Below, piece after piece: positions 9,366 to 17,909 of a DNA stretch of 17,909 nucleotides; the stretch's first letter is position 1, and the number at the start of each line of letters is the position of its first letter. Origin of the DNA: Irineochytrium annulatum (Eukaryota > Chytridiomycota > Chytridiomycetes > Chytridiales > Chytridiaceae); assembly GCA_027600665.1 (NCBI GenBank), contig JADGJL010000501.1, positions 1 through 17,909 on the forward strand, written 5' to 3'. Under the pieces are notes generated by a model, which was not told the origin of the DNA, searched no databases, and was given only the letters and a program-made list of their open reading frames with translations. Position numbers and translations under genes: made by a program.

Positions 9366-10345
9366 TTACTCGTAATCCACGGCCACGCCTCCAATTTTCG
9401 CCCTTTTCTGGCCTTCTTTCCGCACTGTGTCGTCCAGGATATCCGCTATTTGCGCGCAGCCGGCAGTGGCGAGGTTTAAGACCTCTGCGAAGTTATCCAG
9501 GTGCAACCTAGTCTCGCTCGAGACGAGTACGATCTTTTTCGATTTTGATAGGCAAGCGATTGTCACGATAGGTATGTCGGATATTTCCTCGGTGTAGTTG
9601 ATATCTGGACGTAGGGTTATCAGAAATGTACCAGGGCCCAAGCGTACCTAATAGTGAGGTTTCGTTCGCGTATGCCGCCGAACACGCGGAAACAAAATCG
9701 TTCATTGCTATGCCTGCGTCAATAATCGCCAAGGTAGCCGCATTGATAGCGGCGTGAAGGATGCCTAGATAGCAGCAAAACCGATAAGTCCGTGACGAGC
9801 TATCGACGACACACGCCAACGAAGCCGTACCGCCATCGGTCTGAAGGATTTGCAGATTGATGTTGATCTCCGACTTCGGAAACGCAGCCACCATGATGAC
9901 GCCCTCGAACGTCGACTTTACCATCGACGCGATCTCCAGCAGCCGCCGGTCCTGCCGCACCTTCTGCTTCCTCTCGCCCGCACTGAAGCTCGCCATGGTA
10001 AACGTGACATTCACCGTCGCGGACGCGTTCAGCTGCGTCTGCATTCTCCGTTGCGGCTGGAAATGTCTCACTAATGAGAAGGGACATGTGAACAACGCCA
10101 AGAACAAACCTACTTCTCTGGGGCCGTGCACGGTCGCGAGGCATTTGGTGTTGCCGTGCTCGACAAAGGCGGAGCCATCAGCCTGCGAGAAGATGCCGAT
10201 GCCGCAGTTCATCCGCCGAAGCTCCGTGGCCCGCCGTCCATCGATCCGCAAGCCTGTTCGTCCAGCGCCAACGTCAGCTACCAGCAAGGTAAACGCATGC
10301 TATAAAAGACGGACCTTCCGGGTTAACGATTTCCTTCGCGTACAT
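9366..10345 (-). CDS. RRP41: Exosome core subunit RRP41/SKI6 (RNase PH family)
   Basis: Ring subunit of the RNA exosome, which trims rRNA precursors and degrades RNA in nucleus and cytoplasm; it pairs with RRP45. Exons in gene order: 10345-10315, 10253-10114, 10056-9831, 9764-9648, 9604-9366; 753 nt, 250 residues, against about 245 in human and yeast. Family landmarks are in order: NPEGLRIDGRR, FSQADGSAFVEHGNTK, GPRE, MASFSAGERKQK, INLQILQTDGG, AAINAATLAIIDAGI, DFVSACSA, LLDINYTEE and ETRLHLDNF. Exon 1 is only 31 nt and codes MYAKEIVNPEG up to the split glycine; this first splice is what joins a true ATG to the RNase PH fold. Known eukaryotic RRP41 subunits are structural rather than catalytic; that is family knowledge, not seen here. 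SPA2 converges 92 bp away. Confidence 0.95.
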
Positions 10346-11141
10346 AAAAGGTAGCGGAGTCGTCTTTTTCCAACGCGACACATTTTGACAACTCCGCTTC
10401 CTTGAGACTTCCTCTTAGTCTCAGTAAGCCCATCGATGATGTAACGCCAAAAACAACTGGTAGTGGCGCGCAACTCGCATTATGTGTGGGCGGTGCTCTG
10501 GTGCAAACGCCTTTCTGCCGCTGATGGGGACAGCAGCGGGCTCGGCCGGTCTGCACCGGTGACCCGTCCGGACTTTTACCCTGAGCATGGTTGCGTTTCC
10601 AAAATATTCGTCACGTCACCCTGTTGAAGACCTTCAATGTCGAAATTAATCCAGATGCGCCGCTTGGGGATATCGAGCTTGATTTCCATGCACCCCACTT
10701 CTTCCGATTAGAGAGGGGCGACGAGACGATTAAGGCAGAATTGCTACAGTGACAGACGAGAACGGCGAAATGCGAAGTCAGGGAGCCCTGAGTTGGCGGG
10801 ACGAGCTTTTGAACGTTGGCCTATGGACAAGGCCGTCTTCTAGTCAACGCCCATACGGCATATATCATTCATAGGCACATCAGCAGATTAAGCTTATGGA
10901 CGAAGTCGGGTGGAGGCGGGCGTGGATCCAAATTAACATCGATCGAGTTCACTGAGAATGCGGTCTAAGGACATTCTTATTATTACTTCGTTTTCGTTAT
11001 AATACACAACGCCAATTTATTGCATCCACGTCTGTGTTGAACATCAGCCGCTGGTACAGGGAAGAAAATGCGTAAAAGAGAAAAGCTTTCTTTCGCAGCA
11101 GTGGATGCTTTTGATCCATGCGGTACTAATAAATATAAACA
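10346..11141. other. Unassigned gap between RRP41 and UTP22
   Basis: No gene can be defended in these 796 bases, although the left half is not plainly non-coding. On the minus strand a frame runs about 10580-10323 and could be joined to an ATG at 10690 (MEIKLDIPKRRIWINFDIEG) by an intron near 10580-10618. On the plus strand frame-1 segments at about 10348-10521 and 10585-10752 also look protein-like; the second ends DETIKAELLQ and a stop. Neither can be assembled into a full gene with good splice sites, and I recognise no family. The right half (about 10760-11141) is AT-richer with many stops. A plus-strand AATAAA lies at 11128-11133, just before the UTP22 stop. The RRP41 promoter must lie at the left end. 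Confidence 0.4.
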
Positions 11142-14100
11142 TCAGAACGATTCATCACGCGCCAGGTTGACAGCGGCAACAAGACCAAGGCCTAACCGCT
11201 CCATTTCCGCAAACATTGCTTTGTAGTTCGGAACGACCGCGCTCTGCACGGAAATGTTCATTAAAGTCAACAATGCAAACACTGACCCCGTCTATTATTT
11301 CGCTATTGAAGTTCATGAGCGCTTTGAAACGCTTGCTACCGGATTTGGGCAAGTGCCAGATAACGCCTATGGAGTCGCCGCCTAATCTATCGTGAAAAAA
11401 TGACGCGATACCTCCAAAGGCAGCCTATTTGTGGAAAGGTAACCAGATTGCGAACGCAAAGGCAAGAACAAACCTGTAGTTCCATTAAGTAGAAATCGAC
11501 AGGATCGAACAGCTCTAAGGCTAACGAGCTTTCGTCCCTGGACATAGCGCTCAGATTCTTGAATCTTCCCCGCTTCGCACCCAACATAGCGCCGTCAAAC
11601 GAGATGTTTTGATAAAAAGTCGGCAGCTTCGCGGGCTCTAATCTGATCACCGCATCGTACCCCGTCGTGGGCGAGACAAAGAGTTTCTGCAAGCCCCTTG
11701 TTAGCGTCCCCGTCGAGATTTCACATTACCGCTCACCGAGATCTGAGGATCTGTCCCCTTTAACATCTCCTCCTCCAAAAACGATAACGCTGCCTTGCAA
11801 ACAGCCTTCGCCCGCCGCAGAACGAACTTCGACGGATTCTTCGAGGTCCACCACGACCCATCCAAATCCGACGCCGTCGCGATGCACATCGGGAACGATT
11901 TCCGATCGTCCGTCTTCTTCGCCCCGCGCCTCGCATTGAACTTCCACTTGATCGATGTCATCACCTCCGCGGTTATCTGGTTCGGCTCATACTCGACCGC
12001 CAAAAACTCCTCCACCCAATTCCACCGCGAAAGCACCTCCAACGCCCTCAAGAACCCCGTCCACGCCGAGCACGGCGGGCTCGGGTATGGAAGCGGGCTC
12101 GTAAAGAGTTTCAGGACGATCAACTCTATCGCCTCATCCGCGAAAAAGCGGAGGAGGAGGTGCGACGACAGAAACCTCTTCACCAGCCGGATCACGAACG
12201 AGAGCAGCGGGTACTTTAGGCACGCATTCTGCATCCGCGTGCTGTGGCTCGGCCTCCGGACCAGCCTCTCCTCCAGGAACTCGACGTGCGCCGCGATATC
12301 GACTGAGCCATCCGATGGTGCGCCATTTTTAACGGTCGTGTCGCCATCGAAATGAATGCGGACTCGAAACCGGTAGCCCGATGGCACGGCGACGTCCAGG
12401 TGCCCGCACCGAACGGCCTTGACGATGCCGTAAGATACCGCGCACGCAGATCCTGGATGGGCGGTCTTGAACTCCTCGGCGATTCGGACGTAGTACGCGA
12501 GCTTCATCTGCTCGATGGCAGCGACGTTGTCCGGCCACCGGACGGACGACTCGAGCTCCAGGACGACCTCGAGGTAGTCTTCGAGCATGAGCATACCGGA
12601 TGATCGGTTGCTGTCCAGCGCCCGTGGCTGCGGCACAAAAACGGACGTGTATCGGAGCGCCGGGTGAGCAGGTAGGACACTGATGATGCTAAGCGGCAGG
12701 GAGTCAAGGGCCTTTAGCTGCTTGGCAAACACGTTGAAGGCATCCACGACGTTCTGGAACGTCCCCCTCGTTAAGTCCTTTGGCGCACCCAGCGGCTTCA
12801 GAAACCCAGCTAACGAACATCCCCAAATCTTCACGCCCTCGTTTTCGGCAATGCCCACATGTCGAGAAATAAGAAACGCGGCCATCTTCCCAGTAACCGT
12901 GGCATTGTCCTCCGCGTTGCCCGACGTCTCCCAGACGACGGCCTCGCAGATTGTCCCGTCCTGGAACCGCCTCGACTCCGATTTCCGCCCCCACAGCCGC
13001 CGGAAGTCGCTGACGGCCGCCACGTTTTCCAAGTCCGGGCCGACCTCGAGCGGCTTGAGGCCCGTCTCCGGTTCCAAGATCATCCCGATACGGAGAGCTG
13101 GGAAGACGCTATCCGCAGTATTTCGGGTCGAGATGCTCCAGCTCTGCGTTGGTTCGGAGTCGGCCGTGAGAAGCTTCATGCGTGACTGAAGACCTTTCGA
13201 GATAAGGCGAAGAATGAACTGGTGTGCAAAGCGATTCCTATCCGGGTAATCCAGCTTAACAACTTCTTTGTACGCGGGAAAGTTGCCGGGCTCAGATGTC
13301 ACGCTGTCAACGTTGTTAGCACCGCAATCGAAGTGGTCAGCCTTACCGCAAAACCACGTCGTAGTACATGTGCGGGTTTGACAATTTCGTCAGGAAAATA
13401 AGGGCAAAGTTATCGTTGACCTTATCCTCCAGCATCGCCACCGTCGACTTGGCCTCATAATGTACCTTTCATAATATCTCAGTCAACGCCCTCACGTTAA
13501 CACCATCAACTCACGTGCTGCAAATCGACCTTGGTTAAGTTGGAACCGAAGTTGATAGTTCCAGTTGAATCCACGATGACCGCCTCGAAATGACTCGCAA
13601 AGGCGTCCCTTGAAAACTTCCAAACGTCAGACGTGCCATAGTAGTATAAGAGTACCTCCGGCTGATCAAGAGCCTTCCCATTAGGCGTCAAAAAGATAGG
13701 TGTCCGTACAAACTCCGGGCTAGCCAAGAACTTCAACGTGTGCGTGAAGAGCTTCTCCGGTGGAAAACTCTTTGATACCCGCATGGACCCCTGCCCATTC
13801 AGCAGGTACCCCAACACCAGGGAGAACAAGAACCCGTTGAACTTGTCATACAGCCCTTTCTGCGACACCCACACCCTCCCGAGGATGCATGCAGTCGTGA
13901 ACCCGCCACACGTTGACGAATGATGCGCAAGGAAGTTCAGGCTAGACAGCAGGCTCGTGTCCATCAGCAACGCGGTGTTGTAGTGAGGCGTTGACGGCAG
14001 GTCAGCCGAGTCCTTCGTATTGGGCGTATCCGATATCGGCCGTACGCTGTTCCGACCGGGAGCGAGGCGACGGGATGCGAAAACGTTTTGCGCTATCGTG

Positions 14101-15003
14101 GGGAACACGCGAATGATGTACCCGCCCTTGTCCCCATCGTCCGAGGGCTCCAGGAGTAGGATGACTCTCCTCCTGTCGTTGTCGCATGCGCTAAATGACA
14201 GCGAGTATCTGTCTCCTAGCTTCTCCTTTAGCATTCCGGCAAATATCGCGAGGAAGTAGGAACGCTTGTAGAAGTAGCGGTAGTTCAGGTGGTCCTTCTC
14301 CAAGAAGAGGTCCTGCAACGCCGTTAGCATGATGACCTCGCGTCCGACGTCACCTCCGGCATCTCAACCGCGATGTCGATGTTGATCGTCTTCCGCGCCT
14401 TCGTCACCGTCTTAAGCAGATAGCTGCCCGCGACAAAGATCTTCCTCGGCTTTGCGAACTGGAACGTGTGCTTCCAGTCCTTCGGCGGAGCCGGGTTCGG
14501 GAACGGTATCGCCACGCCCATCATCTTCGCCTTCTTGACAGCAGCCGACAACTTTACCGACAGTAAGCACACACGATCGTCCCAGTGACAAAGCACGAAG
14601 TCACCTCCAACTCAGGAACCTCCTCCATCTCTTCCACAATATCCTTCAGCTCATGCAAGATTCCATCAATCCTCTCGCTCGTCCTCGCGTCCACCTTGAC
14701 GCTCCTCAACAGCTCCTCCGTCTGCATCCTAAACAAGTTCGACGACTCGCCCTCGCCCATCAGCACGTCATCCACGCGCGAGTCCTTCGCACCCTTCGCG
14801 GCCTTGGCGACCTTCCGCTTCTTGGGGTTTCGCGTCGAGACGCAGTCCGAGCCGTCGTCCGCGTCGTCTTCATCGTCGTTGCTTCTGGCGCGCTTGCCGT
14901 CCAAAACACTCTCGTTCTCATCCTCCTCCGCGCTGTCGCCACCCATGGCGGGGTCATCGTAGCCGTCCCACTCCTCCTCACCACTGAGGTCGTTCTCGCT
15001 CAT
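11142..15003 (-). CDS. UTP22: UTP22/NOL6 (Nrap), small-subunit processome protein
   Basis: Nucleolar scaffold of the small-subunit processome needed for 18S rRNA maturation; in yeast it joins RRP7 and casein kinase 2 in the UTP-C module. Exons in gene order: 15003-14605, 14551-14354, 14312-13515, 13465-13347, 13303-11737, 11686-11474, 11424-11287, 11243-11142; 3534 nt, 1177 residues, against about 1146 in human and 1237 in yeast. The N-terminus is acidic with a basic patch (NPKKRKVAK). Nrap landmarks follow: PPKDWKHTFQF, FVAGSYLLKT, IDIAVEMPE, LNYRYFYKRSYFLA, QGSMRVSKSFPPE, LLRFFADEAIELIVLKLF, ALEVLSRWNW, FGGIASFFHDRLGGDSIGVI, and the terminal PNYKAMFAEMERLGLGLV. This family has an inactive nucleotidyltransferase plus poly(A)-polymerase-like fold. 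Introns are 41-53 bp, several with GCTAAC branches. Start 15003 is preferred over an in-frame ATG at 15069, which abuts a TATA-like element. Confidence 0.95.
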
Positions 15004-15297
15004 GTATAAAAAAGGTGTCAAATAACCTTTACATTTCGATGTTGCCAAGCCATTAAGTCCTTGACTCATTTTTATACTTTGATACCAACAGACAATATCA
15101 AATATTATTGCGGCAGACTGGAGATGAGTACTTCGAACGCGACGAAAAAAAAGGAAAACAGAACATGTCTCGCCAGGATATGATTAAACAATTTGGAGAT
15201 GATGAATGCTACTAGCCATCGCTCGTCCACTGCTATTGCTCCGTACGTTATACCTTCATTGCTCCCTTCCCCTCCACTGATTTGACATCCTCCAATA
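15004..15297. promoter_or_regulatory. Divergent promoter region of UTP22 and the PHF14-like gene
   Basis: A 294 bp spacer between two start codons on opposite strands. A minus-strand TATAAAA at 15076-15070 lies about 67-73 bp before the preferred UTP22 start, a usual distance for a fungal TATA element. A poly-A/G run (15145-15155 on +) lies mid-spacer. No gene is seen. Confidence 0.55.
15070..15076 (-). promoter_or_regulatory. UTP22: TATA-like element upstream of UTP22
   Basis: Minus-strand TATAAAA directly followed by the in-frame ATG at 15069. If used as a TATA box, transcription would start downstream of that ATG, leaving ATG 15003 as the first codon available. The assignment is by sequence match and position only. 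Confidence 0.45.
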
Positions 15298-17060
15298 ATG
15301 CCCGCCAAACCCAAGGCTAATGGCGCCTCGTCCCACTCCACGCCAACGTCCTCGTCTTCCTCTAATGCAAAATTGCGCGAGTGGAAACTCAAGAGCCCAT
15401 ACATCTGCTGCATCTGCCTCGAGGACGGCTCCAGCGCCTCGGGCGGTGGTTCGGACGCCAAGATCCTGACGTGCTCCCGCCTCGCGTGCGCGACCACCGT
15501 CCACGCGGAGTGTTACGGGATAAAGATGCCCAAGGGCGTCGCGGGGAGGAATGGGTGGTTGTGTGATGCGTGTGCGACGGGGGATGCGGATATCGTCGTA
15601 AGTTATGAGAAATGGGATGGTACGCGGGTGTGAGGCGGTTAAAACGTTTGCATAGAGCTGCGCGTTGTGCCCGCACAAGGACGGCGCGCTTCGGAAGGCG
15701 AGACGCGACGTACCCTTTTACGTCCACATCGTGTGCGCTCTCTGGATAAAGGAGGTCGACTTCAACGATGAAGAGGGGTAAGAGCCAGGCCCAGCCCCGC
15801 TCAATAAAAATAACTAGCGAGTCGCTAGTAGTGGCGTCAGCTCGCGGAGCCACAGGCGACGCGCAACGGCGGCGTTTAAACTATCATCTCAACCCCTCCT
15901 TCTCTGACCGGCTACTTCTTCCATAGGATGGCCGACATCCACACCGACAAGATCGAGATGAAGAAATGGAACGCCACCTGCTCCGCCTGCCCCACAGACC
16001 TCTCCTCCTCAGACGCTTCTTTCGGCGTCAAGATTCAATGCGACGCCGGCGGGTGCAAGAATGCCGTGCACGTCACCTGCGCCCAGAACTATGGCTTGCT
16101 TGAAGAAGCCGACGACGAAGGGATGGAGGACCCTTTCTTTGTGTTCTGCAAGCAGCACGGGCCCAACGACGAGCCGCGGCTGAATCATTGGGCTAGATGG
16201 GTTCGAGCACGGAAGGACGCGTTGAGGGCCGATGGTGCTGCCCCCAGCGCTGGCGGCAGTCAGGCAGCATCGACGAGCCTCGTTCTGCGGTCCCTCAACG
16301 TCCTGAAGGAATCGCAGGACACCGCCATGCAACAAGCGCATACGGACCACGCGCGCGCCCTGTCCGAGATGCACCACCTCATTCGCACGAACCCCAGGCT
16401 GGACAAGGAGCTCAAGAATTCTCGGGGGGAGATCGAAAAGGCGGAGCAACAGATCACGTCCGCCACGAAGCATCTCGACGCGCTCAAGACGAGCTTGGGC
16501 GCGATATGGGGCAGGCTGTTCGAAGACCCGCAGCCCGGCGGGGACATCTTTGCGCATTTGGCGAGACCGGATGATATTGAGGTGAAGCAGGGGTTTGAGG
16601 ACGCGTTCCGGGACGCGTATGGCGCTTTGAAGGCGAAGGCGCCGACAAAGAAGGCTGCCCACGCGTCGGCGGGTGGACTGACGAAGAGCAAAGGGACGGG
16701 GACGGGGATATGCAGTGTTTGCAAAGTCATCAGCCAGAACCCGAAGACGGCGCCTGTGATCGTTTGTGATCAGTGCAGTAAAGCCTTCCACTGGGCTTGT
16801 TTAGACCCGCCGCTGACAAGGGCGAAGCGGAGGGGATATGTCTGGAGGTAATGCATCGTGGATCTGTTGGCACATCGTGTCTAACTACTGATGGTTGCTT
16901 ACTCTATTGAAAAAATAGATGCGAAGAGTGCGATGAGGAAGAGTCGGAGGACGAGGAGGAGCAGATAAAGAAGGAGATCAAGCTGGAGGAGGAGGAGAAG
17001 GAGAAGGAGCGGAATGGAGTGAAGGTCGTGCGGAGGAGCAAGCGGCGGAAAACGGAATAG
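15298..17060 (+). CDS. PHF14: PHF14-like PHD / zinc-knuckle / extended-PHD chromatin reader
   Basis: Probable nuclear histone-reading protein. Exons 15298-15597, 15656-15777, 15927-16847 and 16919-17060 give 494 residues; human PHF14 is about 890-950. PHD1 spans about 37-92 (CCICLED..C..HAECYG..GWLCDAC). A zinc knuckle follows (C102, C105, H124, C127 in CALCPHKDGALR..VHIVCALW). An extended PHD reads WNATCSAC..CDAGGCKNAVHVTCAQ and DPFFVFCKQH. These three form the PZP unit known from AF10, BRPF and PHF14, which binds the histone H3 tail. A coiled coil covers about 255-345, followed by SLGAIWGRLF. A last PHD (403-453: CSVCK..CDQCSKAFHWACLDPPL..YVWRCEEC) precedes an acidic then basic tail ending RRSKRRKTE. 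The order PZP, coiled coil, GxIWxxL, C-terminal PHD with CLDPPL is PHF14's; AF10 and BRPF lack that final PHD. PHF14's other distal PHD is absent. Orthology is inferred from architecture. Confidence 0.85.
15813..15829. repeat. Perfect 8 bp inverted repeat inside the long PHF14 intron
   Basis: The arms ACTAGCGA and TCGCTAGT are separated by one G, 36 bp into the 149 bp second intron. In RNA the one-base spacing could not form a tight hairpin without opening inner pairs. It may be a DNA-binding palindrome or chance. Confidence 0.5.
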
Positions 17061-17109
17061 ATGGCGCGTTGTTGCACGAAACTATGATGAAAGACTTAAA
17101 GGCCTAAGT

Positions 17110-17115
17110 AATAAA
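17110..17115 (+). terminator. Polyadenylation signal of PHF14-like gene
   Basis: AATAAA 50 bp after the stop at 17060, in the 85 bp spacer facing the 3' end of lipoyl synthase. The position suits 3' end formation. Confidence 0.6.
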
Positions 17116-17145
17116 ATACCCCCTTCGCACGGCCTGTAAACCCTG

Positions 17146-17837
17146 TTAAGCGCTATCCCGCAACATATTTTTGATATAAAACTCCCCGGCCTTGTAAGAC
17201 GATCGCACTAACGGACCCGACGCGACGTACTTGAACCCCAGGGCCTTAGCCTCGTCCGCCCACCTGTCGAACTTGCTCGGCTCGACGTACTCGTGCACCT
17301 TGACGACATCAGATCCATCGCATTAAGTCCATCCACGTACCTTCATGTGCTTTTTCGTCGGCTGCATGTACTGCCCGAAAGTGATCACGTCGACGCCAAC
17401 CGCTCTCAAATCTACGCCTTAAGTCAGTCTCCCACTAACTTATGGAAAGCGTACCCTTCATAGCTTGCCGAACCTCCTCATCCGTCTCCCCCAACCCCAG
17501 CATCATAGACGTCTTCGTTACAAGCCCAGGCCTCACTTCCTTCGCTTTCTTCAACACGCTCAACGACTGCCTGAAACCCGCCTTCCGATCACGGACGTAC
17601 TTCTGGAGATTCTCGACGGTCTCGACGTTGTGGGCGTAAACATCCAGTCCCGAGAGAGCGACAATCTCGACGTCGGCAAGTTTGCCGAGAAAGTCGCCTG
17701 TAAGGCACTCGACGAGGATGTGGGGGGATCTATTATGGGAAAGGGGTCAGCGATAGAAGGAATGAAGAGTAAGACGGACTTTTCCTTAATTCGACGGACC
17801 GTTTCGGCGAAGTGGGTCGCTCCTCCGTCGGGTAGAT
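17146..17837 (-). CDS. LIAS: Mitochondrial lipoyl synthase, C-terminal part (5' end outside window)
   Basis: Radical-SAM enzyme that inserts two sulfurs into protein-bound octanoate to make lipoate for mitochondrial 2-oxoacid dehydrogenases and glycine cleavage. Visible exons in gene order: 17837-17780, 17729-17455, 17411-17341, 17298-17146. They carry [92 protein letters not shown] and [20 protein letters not shown]. The RSSY motif holds the serine that ligates the auxiliary iron-sulfur cluster. The cysteine motifs for both clusters and the mitochondrial targeting peptide lie upstream, beyond the window edge. All three internal introns (50, 43, 42 bp) keep frame, two with CTGAC branches. The frame enters at 17837 from an intron (acceptor TTATTAG) whose donor is not visible. 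Confidence 0.95.
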
Positions 17838-17892
17838 CTAATAATAAAAACTAGTTAGTCCCGGATCTTACTCCAACCCTCCTCTTCCTCCC

Positions 17893-17909
17893 AAAAAAAA
17901 AAAAAAAAA
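17893..17909 (+). repeat. A17 homopolymer at window end
   Basis: Seventeen A residues end the window, preceded by a C/T-rich stretch. On the coding strand of lipoyl synthase this is a T-run inside a partly visible intron. It may be longer than shown, since the window stops within it, and could mark an assembly break. Confidence 0.7.

Noticed and set aside
9857..10354. 165-codon plus-strand frame across RRP41
   Set aside because: It is antisense to RRP41 exons and introns alike, with no domain; the RRP41 model explains the region fully.
10760..11141. Possible tRNA or small RNA in the AT-rich part of the gap
   Set aside because: I looked for an internal B-box-like sequence and a cloverleaf and found none.
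15105..15853. Minus-strand frames opposite PHF14 exons 1 and 2
   Set aside because: Antisense shadows of zinc-finger coding sequence; no start context, splice logic or motif.
16009..16791. 260-codon open frame on the minus strand under PHF14 exon 3
   Set aside because: It lies exactly opposite a well-supported coding exon, shows no family motif, and is expected from GC-rich antisense sequence.

Overview
This 17.9 kb window is nuclear DNA from a fungus. The gene set is fungal/opisthokont: a polarisome SPA2 protein, the kinetochore protein NNF1, UTP22/NOL6, exosome RRP41, MRE11, a PHF14-type chromatin reader and lipoyl synthase. Genes lie on both strands, 85-125 bp apart in most places, and are cut by many tiny introns. 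I placed 46 introns. Most are 37-67 bp, with GT..AG ends and often a CTAAC or CTGAC branch site just upstream of the acceptor. The two leucine-rich-repeat (LRR) membrane proteins and the PHF14-type gene fit an early-diverging, chytrid-like lineage better than an ascomycete yeast, but this placement is inference.

Layout, left to right: (1) two tandem + strand genes for related LRR single-pass membrane proteins, the first cut by the window edge (1-827) and the second complete (1311-3631). (2) MRE11 (+, 3757-6265, 15 exons), whose last codons overlap, on the opposite strand, the end of NNF1 (-, 6254-6988). (3) SPA2 (+, 7099-9273), divergent from NNF1 over 110 bp. (4) RRP41/SKI6 (-, 9366-10345). 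(5) A 796 bp stretch with no gene I can defend (10346-11141). (6) UTP22/NOL6 (-, 11142-15003). (7) A PHF14-like triple zinc-finger protein (+, 15298-17060). (8) The 3' part of lipoyl synthase (-, 17146-17837), which runs off the right edge.

Most of the window is a mixed set of housekeeping genes: break repair, chromosome segregation, cell polarity, RNA decay and ribosome assembly, chromatin reading and lipoate synthesis. They do not form one pathway. The only loose link is that RRP41 and UTP22, both nucleolar rRNA-processing factors, sit on the same strand. The accessory part is the LRR receptor-like pair, which shares a conserved cysteine module after the repeats and has quite different cytoplasmic tails. 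I see no mobile element, CRISPR array, rRNA or tRNA. All exon models were made by eye from splice signals, reading frame and recalled family motifs; no alignment or search was run.
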